DNA of 31,570 nt from Reclinomonas americana ATCC 50394 (taxonomy: Eukaryota > Jakobida > Jakobea > Jakobida), in NCBI GenBank assembly GCA_048213135.1, contig PS015302.1, positions 20,397 through 51,966 of the forward strand, read 5' to 3'. Position 1 is the first letter of the stretch, and each line of letters begins with the position of its first letter. Below the pieces are notes generated by a model. That model was given only the letters and a program-made list of their open reading frames with translations, did no database searches and was not told the DNA's origin. Made by a program: the position numbers and the translations under genes. This document shows positions 12,901-21,100 of this stretch, one piece after another.

Positions 12901-15350
12901 GATGATTGACGGAGGGAGAGAAATGGGGCGACGCAACCTGGACGGTGCTGCTGCCCGCAGACAACACCAACGGCAGATCAGGCGAACTGATGCTGAACTG
13001 TGATGCCGACATTTGCAGGGTTGCCGTGCTGCTGGTCACGGCAAGCGTGATGCGAGCGGAGCGCGCTGTTCGCCCACACTACGTATGAGACACAACGCAC
13101 AACACATAGAGGAGGCGTGAAGTCAAGGCACGCACATGAAAGCTGCGTCTGGAGCGACAACAGGCTGTCGTTGTCGGCGGAGAGCACAGACAGCTGATTG
13201 ACGAAGGAACCGGTGGAGGGGAATGTGATACCACCAGCGGCCGGAATGGTGAGTGCCGTGATGCCGGCAGACGTGAGAATGCGCAATCCGACAGGATCGG
13301 CCACAATGGTGTAATACTCGGAGAGATCCGGTCGCNNNNNNNNNNNNNNNNNNNNNNNNNNNNNNNNNNNNNNNNNNNNNNNNNNNNNNNNNNNNNNNNN
13401 NNNNNNNNNNNNNNNNNNNNNNNNNNNNNNNNNNNNNNNNNNNNNNNNNNNNNNNNNNNNNNNNNNNNNNNNNNNNNNNNNNNNNNNNNNNNNNNNNNNN
13501 NNNNNNNNNNNNNNNNNNNNNNNNNNNNNNNNNNNNNNNNNNNNNNNNNNNNNNNNNNNNNNNNNNNNNNNNNNNNNNNNNNNNNNNNNNNNNNNNNNNN
13601 NNNNNNNNNNNNNNNNNNNNNNNNNNNNNNNNNNNNNNNNNNNNNNNNNNNNNNNNNNNNNNNNNNNNNNNNNNNNNNNNNNNNNNNNNNNNNNNNNNNN
13701 NNNNNNNNNNNNNNNNNNNNNNNNNNNNNNNNNNNNNNNNNNNNNNNNNNNNNNNNNNNNNNNNNNNNNNNNNNNNNNNNNNNNNNNNNNNNNNNNNNNN
13801 NNNNNNNNNNNNNNNNNNNNNNNNNNNNNNNNNNNNNNNNNNNNNNNNNNNNNNNNNNNNNNNNNNNNNNNNNNNNNNNNNNNNNNNNNNNNNNNNNNNN
13901 NNNNNNNNNNNNNNNNNNNNNNNNNNNNNNNNNNNNNNNNNNNNNNNNNNNNNNNNNNNNNNNNNNNNNGTGCCGAGCACGATTTGCGAGGCCTGTGGTG
14001 CAGCGCCTGTGCCCGCCGGCTGCACGATGAACTTGCGCGCAATCACCGTCACATCGCCGGCATTGGAGGACGACGAGCTCGATCCAGCCTCCAGTACCAC
14101 CGAGCCGCCGGGATCACCGCCGGCGAGCCGAACCTCGCCGCCAGGTCGCTGCGTCCCGAGACCACCAGCAATCAGCACGGCGCCGCCCGGTCCCGAAGTC
14201 TGTCGTCGCAGTGAGTTGCTCCGCAGACAAAGAATGAAGAAGGAAGGAACAGGATTATCCACGCACCGCTTGCTGCCCCACGATGCTCGTCTGTGCGCCA
14301 GCGCCGCTTGACCGCTGCGGTCGCAGAATCATAAACTGACCCTGTGTTGTTTCGTCGCTGCTGTCGCCAAGGACCAGAGCATTGGTGTGCAACTTGGTGA
14401 CGGTGGCGTTGACGGCGGCCAGTGACGGCAGTGTGGCGCGGGTCGACTGATCGCCGGTCGCCACACCGATGAGTTCAAAGAGAGTCACCCCGTTCCGCGT
14501 GATGGACAGCGAGTCGCCACCGGCCTCGGTCTCGATAACATACTGCGTTGCGCCACTGCTGGTACTGAGTGATACATACGGCGCCTCCGNNNNNNNNNNN
14601 NNNNNNNNNNNNNACGCTGTTGTCGCTTGCACCGCAAGCGCGGGACCCGAGAAGCCCGCAGATGCCCGTATCGACTCCACATTGGCGACACCTGGCGGAG
14701 CGGGGGAAAAGTGAGCCAAAAAAATGACGGAGCCTCGATGATGGACACAACGAAACGCACCGGTCACACGTAGTGTGCTGGTGGCTCCGTGAAAAATGAG
14801 CGCGTAGCCGTTCAGCAGGACGGCGAGTACAAAGTAGAGGATGAGCAGGTGGAGAACCACCAGCGTCCACAGCACCGGACGCATCAACAGCACGCGCTCG
14901 AGTCCCGAACATCTCCTCGACGTCGGCTTGTTGCCACGCAGCAGCGACGGTGTCGACACATCGCGCACCAACGTCGCCGGCGGCAACATGGTGACCGGCG
15001 GCAGTGGCGCCACCTTGTCAACGGGCGACGCCGGGAACGCAATGTTGGTGGACGGGTGCAACCGCCGCACCACAGTGGTGAAGGCCGGTGTCGGCGAGTG
15101 CGCGACCACCGCACCAGCGGCGCTGCCAGTGGCAGGAGCAGAAGGGGGTGATGCGGACGATGATGTCGGACGCACGGGTTCCAGTGCCTGTGTGCCAGCG
15201 GCGGTCAACGCCAGCGGCGGTGGCGAGAACGACGCTGGCGGTGGTGGTGGCGGTGGCGGTGGTGGTGGTGAGCGAGCAGCGACGAGTCGTAATGACGACA
15301 TGGTGTCGCGCTGACTCGCTTGGCCACGATTATTACCGCCATCACCATCC

Positions 15351-15392
<42 letters not shown>

Positions 15393-16112
15393 CCGTCATC
15401 CTCATCGTCAGCACCGCCACGCACGCTGCGGTTCTCTGCGTTNNNNNNNNNNNNNNNNNNNNNNNNNNNNNNNNNNNNNNNNNNNNNNNNNNNNNNNNNA
15501 TCTGCTCGCGACGGTGGGCTGTACATGGAGAGCGGCGCCGGCAACTGCATCACAGAGTGCGGACGACCGTGCGGCTCCACATTGATTACTGTTGGCGCCT
15601 GCAAACCGCGACTCGACAGACGCGAGGTGGCTCGTGGCCACATGCCCATCCCGTCAGCCAGTGGCGACTGCCGTGCGAGAGACGAGGCCAGGTCGACGCC
15701 ACCCAAAGGCGACACGGCGCTGCTCATGTATGCGTGTGTGGAGAATGTGTCGACGGTGGGTGGCCGGCGTGTCATCCGCACACGCTCACGCGCAGCCAGC
15801 AGATCCTCCAGGGGGAGAGGAGGTGGTGGTGCTGCGGAGGGTGGGAAGGCTGGCCCAGAGGCACCACCAGGGGTCGCCGACAGCGGCACCAACGACCAGC
15901 GGTGATTGACGTGCGGTGTGCTGCCGCTCGTGGGAACCGCCAGTGCACCAGAAAAGTCGCGCGGAGAGGCTGACCCCGCGGTGCCTACTGCGGGNNNNNN
16001 NNNNNNNNNNNNNNNNNNNNNNNNNNNNNNNNNNNNNNNNNNNNNNNNNNNNNNNNNNNNNNNNNNNNNNTCGCATACCACGCAGTGTCGAGTGAGACGA
16101 GGTGTCGCCCAT
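3257..16112 (-). CDS. giant type II membrane protein with tailspike-like repeats and C-terminal Peptidase_S74 (ICA) domain
   Basis: Visible exons, 5' to 3': 14761-16112, 14267-14691, 13970-14199, 13136-13335, 12938-13065, 12664-12863, 12527-12590, 12050-12448, 11764-11978, 11558-11693, 11263-11484, 10835-11190, 10394-10755, 10193-10306, 9890-10116, 9791-9833, 8884-9292, 8704-8823, 8456-8634, 8273-8383, 8156-8205, 7801-8058, 7661-7731, 7409-7597, 7113-7372, 6877-7039, 6668-6804, 6500-6587, 6278-6421, 5975-6198, 5792-5915, 5644-5719, 5403-5566, 5201-5338, 5040-5120, 4916-4972, 4758-4845, 4521-4677, 4132-4445, 3982-4064, 3837-3917, 3257-3760. Phases agree at all visible joins. About 2,980 residues are readable; more lies in the gaps at 9293-9790 and 13336-13969. 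Order: long cytoplasmic head, one membrane helix, about 15 glycine-rich beta-type repeats, S74 chaperone/protease domain, coiled coil. In S74 proteins this C-terminal domain directs trimer folding and then cleaves itself off. The start at 16112 (MGDTSSHS) is provisional: the 76-N gap just inside it breaks the frame as assembled. I know no characterised eukaryotic protein with this order. MYRF carries the same domain on the other side of its membrane helix, fused to a DNA-binding domain that is absent here. Confidence 0.85.
9293..9790. other. assembly gap (498 N) inside the tailspike-like gene
   Basis: Falls between partial exons 9791-9833 and 8884-9292 and probably hides part of a repeat and at least one intron. 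Confidence 0.99.
10374..10393. other. assembly gap (20 N) at an exon-intron border
   Basis: Hides the end of the exon 10394-10755 and its donor site in the tailspike-like gene. Confidence 0.99.
13336..13969. other. assembly gap (634 N) inside the tailspike-like gene
   Basis: Falls between partial exons 13970-14199 and 13136-13335. It is large enough to hide about one repeat of the ectodomain. Confidence 0.99.
14590..14613. other. assembly gap (24 N) in exon 14267-14691
   Basis: The reading frame is the same on both sides. Confidence 0.99.
15351..15391. repeat. CAT/GAT trinucleotide repeat, in frame
   Basis: An almost pure CAT run. On the coding strand it is (GAT)n and encodes the poly-aspartate tract in the cytoplasmic head of the tailspike-like protein, so length changes would stay in frame. 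Confidence 0.85.
15443..15499. other. assembly gap (57 N) in the first exon of the tailspike-like gene
   Basis: The frame is preserved across it; probably a low-complexity coding stretch. Confidence 0.99.
15995..16070. other. assembly gap (76 N) near the start of the tailspike-like gene
   Basis: As assembled it puts the presumed ATG at 16112 out of frame with the rest of the exon. Confidence 0.99.
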
Positions 16113-16289
16113 AATCTCACACGCACGCACACGAAAAGATGACAAATGGCTGATTGGCAGATGAAATCAGACAGACGCCAAGGGTCTCGTGCATTGCCTG
16201 TGCCACTCGCGACGAGTGCACGCGTGCATACACTCAAGTGCGAGAGAGCGTGGGGGGATGGAAAGAATAAAAGTCTTGATTGTCGTCGT
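16113..16289. promoter_or_regulatory. short spacer holding the 5' region of the tailspike-like gene and the 3' end of the methyltransferase-like gene
   Basis: Only 177 bases separate the presumed start of the tailspike-like gene from the stop of the upstream gene on the same strand. A promoter and a polyadenylation site must both fit here, or the start lies further upstream through an unseen exon. No specific element is recognisable. Confidence 0.4.
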
Positions 16290-17804
16290 TCATTTGCGCC
16301 GCAAGTCACGAAGCGCCGATTTCGAGCGTGCAAACAGCAGCTGCGACGAGGGCGCGTGAGCTGCAGTGCGTGAGGCCCATTGCGACAAAGAGTCGTGATG
16401 CTGCCGGCCGCCGTAGCAGTGCCAGATGGTGACAAACGGCGCCGTCTTCTTGTGCGTGTCACTCACTCGCTTCTCGCGTGAGCCGGGCGGCGGAATGTAG
16501 GTGTACCGCCGACCGGCGGCCGGCACCAGATAAAAGGGGAACTGGGTGCGCGCCACTGCATCCTCATAGTAGTCCTTCTTGTGCATAAAATTGGGCGCAA
16601 GGAGGAACCAAGGACGACTTGATTGGCTGCAGAATCGAGCGATGCGCTGCAAGTGATCTCCGCTGTATGGCTGCAGCTCTCATCGTCAGCGCCGTCGACA
16701 GCAGCAGGATGCACCAGGACGAAAAACACCAGACGCAACTGGGTTCGTCAGCAGCACGTCGTACTCCTCCACATCGCCATTCTCCCACTTGGCGTAGCAG
16801 TCCTCGTTTCGATTGTAGACGTTGGCGAAGCCGAGAGCGGCCATGCGCTGTACCACGCCACCGGCGCAGTAATACGGGTCTGTGGGCCACAGACGTGGTC
16901 AGCAATACGTAGCCAGACAGGTTGGACATCGCAACCACCTACCATAAATCCGCAGCTGACTCGGCGTCTTGCCCAGCATGGCGGCCAGCTGGCGCAACAC
17001 CGGAGCAATGTCCTCGTACGCCTCTGGCGGTGTTTCGCAGTGGTCATCCTCGTCGACCTCGAATGCATACGCCACAGCAGCTGCTGATGCTACAGCTGTT
17101 GTCGTTGTTGTTGTCGTGGTTGTTGTGGTGCTCTCCTCCGTNNNNNNNNNNNNNNNNNNNNNNNNNNNNNNNNNNNNNNNNNNNNNNNNNNNNNNNNNNN
17201 NNNNNNNNNNNNNNNNNNNNNNNNNNNNNNNNNNNNNNNNNNNNNNNNNNNNNNNNNNNNNNNNNNNNNNNNNNNNNNNNNNNNNNNNNNNNNNNNNNNN
17301 NNNNNNNNNNNNNNNNNNNNNNNNNNNNNNNNNNNNNNNNNNNNNNNNNNNNNNNNNNNNNNNNNNNNNNNNNNNNNNNNNNNNNNNNNNNNNNNNNNNN
17401 NNNNNNNNNNNNNNNNNNNNNNNNNNNNNNNNNNNNNNNNNNNNNNNNNNNNNNNNNNNNNNNNNNNNNGTTTCCCTTGTTCTTCTTCTTCTTCTTCTTC
17501 TTGCTCTTCTCCTGTGACGCCTCTTGCGCTGGGGCTGGTGGCTGCGGTTTCTGTTGCTCCTTCTTTTGCTTGCGCTTGAGTCGCTTCTTCTCCGCTCGAT
17601 TCAGTCTCTGCGCAAAAGCATGCACGTGAGACGCATGCACACACACATGCACACACACACATGCACACACACACACTCACTCACCTTCTTCAATGGAGGT
17701 GCTTCGTCATCGACGTCATCTTCTCGCTCACGTTTTCTGCTCTGCTTCTCGTCGGCAGGCTCTCCGTTTTTCGATTTCTTCGCCTTTCTCTCTGTCTCAC
17801 TCAT
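16290..17804 (-). CDS. NPPY-motif methyltransferase-like protein with lysine-rich N-terminus
   Basis: Exons: 17685-17804, 17470-17607 (runs into a 328-N gap), 16943-17141 (from the gap), 16740-16879, 16290-16670. Residues 1-40 (MSETERKAKKSKNG...) and the second exon are packed with Lys/Arg, like a nuclear or nucleolar localisation tail. After the gap come a poly-Thr run, an acidic stretch and the core: SQLRIYDPYYCAGGVV, GFANVYNRNEDCYA, EEYDVLLTNPPYSGDH, RPWFLLAPNFMHKKDYY and FPFYLVP...RRYTYIPPPGSREK. NPPY is motif IV of N6-adenine and glutamine-type methyltransferases; here an intron falls exactly between NP and PY. The DPYYC segment probably serves in S-adenosylmethionine binding (inferred). 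I recall similar uncharacterised proteins from other protists, but I cannot name the substrate (DNA, RNA or protein). The start at 17804 is the first Met of an open frame and heads a good exon. Confidence 0.8.
17142..17469. other. assembly gap (328 N) inside the methyltransferase-like gene
   Basis: Lies between the Lys-rich N-terminal exon and the Thr-rich start of the catalytic region. Confidence 0.99.
17608..17684 (-). repeat. CA/GT microsatellite inside intron 1 of the methyltransferase-like gene
   Basis: Most of this 77-base intron is (TG)n with GCATG interruptions. It runs from a GTGAGT donor to a TTTGCGCAG acceptor. Confidence 0.7.
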
Positions 17805-18124
17805 CACGACGCGTAGCGACTTGGAGTAGAGTGGGACAGAGAGTGCATGAAACAGGACGACGTGCATGCATTGGCCACAGATGAATCTGATGAGCAAGAG
17901 AAATCGGTTTTTTTGCTTAAGGGTTGTTGGAGAGCGGGACTGTGTGCGCGTGTGTCTGCGAGTGTTGTGCGTGTACGAGCTGCTCGAGTGTAGAGCACCG
18001 CATTTGATCGCCAGCCGCAGCGTGCTCGTCATCTTGCCGTGTCGTAGTGTGATCGACAACAAGTTGTTCGCTTTTCCTCCTACACGAGAATCTCTGGATC
18101 GTGTGTCGACGCCCATCGTCGACG
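17805..18124. promoter_or_regulatory. divergent intergenic region
   Basis: These 320 bases separate the start codons of the methyltransferase-like gene (-) and the EGF-repeat gene (+), so both promoters should lie here. No TATA-like box is evident. Immediately before the EGF-gene ATG is a perfect 7-base inverted repeat, GTCGACG (18105-18111) and CGTCGAC (18117-18123), with a 5-base loop. It could fold in the 5' leader. Confidence 0.5.
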
Positions 18125-21100
18125 ATGCGAACGTTACGAGGCGAGATGCGAGTGCCGCTGTTCTGCGTTGTACTGCTACCGGTGCTGCTGTTGTTGCTGT
18201 GCGCAAGTGCAGTTGGTACGTGTCACACTTTTGCCTCGCGCGAAAGAGAGCAGTGAATTGCCGTGCCCGTCATCTGACTTGCATGTGTGTGTCATAGTGC
18301 GGGCCGATGAGTTTGTGGTGCGCCACGCCCATTGCTCACGACAGCTGACGCTGTCGACGACCACGATTTTCGCACCGGCGGCACTGTGTGCCGAATTGCA
18401 TGACGCCGAGACGGTGGTGGACTACTCTGTTTCGTTTACCATGAAGAAGCCGACTGGTCCGCTCTACGTGCGCGTCCATCACCTGACGACGGAGACGAGT
18501 TTGAGCGCGTCGGCCCACCTCGACGGTCGTCCAGTGCCGGTGCAGATCTCGGGTGAGTTTTCGACATTCTTCGTGCCGGCCGGAACGTCGACAGTGGCGA
18601 TTGAGGCCACTGCCTCGCTTGTGCGCATCGAGTACCAGAGCGCCAACGCACGGAACACCAATGCGGAGTGGAGCAACGCTGCCGAACTGGTGGCGACGAC
18701 GATTGTGACCACGGGCGCGATGGAGTGCGACCCGCTGACCACATGCTCCGGCGGTGGCACATGCAACACCGACGGCACATGTGCATGCTTCTCTGGCTTT
18801 GGTGGCGCCAACTGTGCGTGCAATCCGTCGGTGACGTGCCGCGGGCACGGTCGTTGCAACGCCGACGGAACGTGCCAGTGCTTCCCCAACTGGAAGGGAG
18901 GTGTGTAGTGTGTGCGCACCGTGCACCCGCAGCGCAGCGTTGAAGGAAGACACTGAGTCGCGCGCCTGCACAGATCAATGCGCTTCGTGCAACACGGACT
19001 GGTTCGGAGCCGAGTGTTCGCGCTACTGCAACGCGTCACAGACCTGGTACGTACGTCGTGCGCATCATGCATGCAGTGGGTGAGGTGTTGAGACAGACCA
19101 CTGACCACTTGAGAACTTGCTTGTCGACGTCAGCCGTGGCAATGGATCCTGCAGTGCCGGCGACGGTGCATGCCTCTGCTTTGCTGGCTTTGGAGGATCG
19201 AACTGTGCGTGTGCCAAGTCCACCTGCGGCAACTATGCCATTTGTGATCCGACTGGTGTTCTCGGCGAGTGTGTGTGCCCGGCCGGCTTCGGCGGACCTG
19301 CGTGCACATGCTCCAACGCAATCAACTGCAACGGCAACGGCTCGTGTCGTGCCGACGGCACCTGCCAGTGTGATGCAGGTGCTGGCGGTCCGAACTGTGC
19401 GTGTCGCGATGTCGTCGACTGCAGTGGACACGGTGCGTGCCAAGCCAATGGTTCGTGCTTGTGTGCACAACCGTTTGGAGGCAAGAGCTGCGCCTGCGAC
19501 GAGAGCAAGTGGTGAGTGATATTTGAAAACCCCCCATTTTTTCGTATATGTCGCTGAGCAACACTCGCCGCCTGTTGCAGCACACCGGGTCGCAGCACCT
19601 GCGACAAGAACTCCACCGACGGCTCATGCTCGTGTTTGCCTGGCTGGTTCGGTGCGGACTGCCAGTGCGATCCCAACACGTGTGGCAAGTCGGCCGGTCG
19701 TGGAGACTGCGCAGCCAAGGGCACGAGTGGCGCATGCGCGTGCGCCGCTGGATTCGGTGGGCCTGGTTGCCAGTGCTCAGACGCGGTGAACTGCTCCGGC
19801 AATGGCACCTGCAATGCTGACGGCACCTGCACCTGCAAGGCTGGCTTTGGTGGCAAGGACTGCAGTTGTGTCGAGTCGTCGTGCTCGGCCGCCGGACACG
19901 GTCGCTGTGATCCGAACAGCACCACTGCGGCGTGCTTGTGTGACAACGGCTTTGCCGGTCTGCATTGCTCATGCTCACAAGCCAGCTGCGGCTACAACAG
20001 CAATCCTGCCGTCTCGCGTGGTTCCTGCGATCCGACCAGTGGCAGCGGTGCGTGCCAGTGTGCGGCTGGGTGGGGTGGGCGGAACTGTTCATGTTTGGAG
20101 TCCGGATGCGGTCATGGTAAGTGCAATCCATCCGCATCCGACGGCTCGTGCCTGTGCGATGCACCGTACACGGGTGCCGACTGCAGCTGCAATTCGACCA
20201 CCGACTGGTGAGGGGAGAGAGAGTGAGAAGCCGCAGCGTGTGATGATTGTTTGTTGAATTCTACTTTGCTCGCTGTACAGCTCGGTGACTCTCGGTCAGG
20301 GGCAGTGCGACAGCAGTGGGCTGCGCGGCGCTTGTGTGTGCGGCATTGGTTTTGATGGCCTCCATTGCTCATGTCGCAATGCCGACTGCAAGAACAGCAC
20401 CTTCTGCGATCCGTCGGCAAGTGACGGTAGCTGCCTGTGCTCGGACTCATTTGTGGGCAAGGATTGCGGCTGCGACGGAGCTGTCGACTGGTGAGTGAGA
20501 GTTCTGCAGGCGACTTCGTGTGGACGTAGGCTCACCACAGCGCGCACACACACTTGCAGCAATGTGAGCAACAACGGCGTGAAGCAGGGTTCGTGCGACG
20601 CTCATGGAACCAACGGTCAGTGCGCATGCGAGAACGGCTGGGTCGGCAGCACGTGTCAGGTGGCCTGCAATGCTGCCACCGACTGTTCCGGTAACGGGAC
20701 GTGCAACCCCGACGGCTCATGCACGTGCTTTGAGGGTTTCGGCGGCCTGAACTGCGCGTGCGACAGTCGTCACTGCAGTGCGATTTCGTCGCGCAGTCAG
20801 TGCAACGCGCTGGCCACCGATGGCTCGTGCATCTGCGAGGCTCCGTGGAGTGGTGCCGACTGTCAGTGCAACTCGCAGTCTGCCTGCTCGACTGCCCTCG
20901 GTCACGGCCAGTGCGACCCGCACGGTACGAATGGCGCGTGCGTGTGCGAGCCAATGTGGGGTGGTCGCGACTGTTCGTGCTCTGAGTTGCGAAGAAGAAG
21001 AAGAACAGCATCGCAGCGGTCAGCTGTAGTGCACTTGTGAATCTCACCACTGCCTGTGAGAACATACAGAACCTCGTGTGGCTTCCCGTCGCGTGGTTCG

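Larger units (their letters stand above)
4521..14199 (-). repeat. tandem glycine-rich beta-type repeats of the tailspike-like ectodomain
   Basis: I count about 15 visible copies of a repeat of roughly 110-150 residues. Each copy runs: short beta-like segments rich in V/T/S with L-x-V-x-x; then L-x-LG-T/D-S; then F-x-L/I-x-R-P or F-x-x-x-R; then a Gly/Ala/Ser loop; then L-x-GQ-x-A; then G-x-GG-D-L/V followed by a GG-rich turn and G-S-V-x-I-G. Good examples are in the exons at 12664-12863, 10394-10755, 8884-9292, 7801-8058, 7113-7372 and 4521-4677. Sequence identity between copies is modest, so they are old. The spacing of short hydrophobic beta stretches separated by glycine turns resembles the shafts of phage tail fibres; a beta-helix fold is inferred, not shown. 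Confidence 0.75.
14761..16112 (-). other. first exon: proline-rich and acidic cytoplasmic head plus signal-anchor helix
   Basis: This exon of the tailspike-like gene encodes a disordered Ser/Pro/Thr-rich segment, a run of 13 aspartates within a longer acidic stretch (about 15345-15415), a run of 11 prolines (about 15236-15270), and then a basic stretch (KPTSRRCSGLERVLLMRP). A hydrophobic helix of about 24 residues follows (VLWTLVVLHLLILYFVLAVLL, near 14810-14870). Positive charge before the helix and none after it predicts cytoplasmic N-terminus and extracellular C-terminus (type II). The proline run is the kind bound by profilin, SH3 or EVH1 domains, so a cytoskeletal link is possible but only inferred. 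Gaps at 15443-15499 and 15995-16070 interrupt it. Confidence 0.75.

Noticed and set aside
3257-16112. Prophage or bacterial tail-fibre contamination
   Set aside because: The gene has dozens of short GT-AG introns of the same type as its CLPTM1 and P4-ATPase neighbours, so it is native to the eukaryotic genome even if the S74 domain is ultimately of viral origin.
16290-16879. Bacterial restriction-modification methyltransferase
   Set aside because: The gene has introns and a nuclear-type basic tail, and there is no adjacent nuclease gene.
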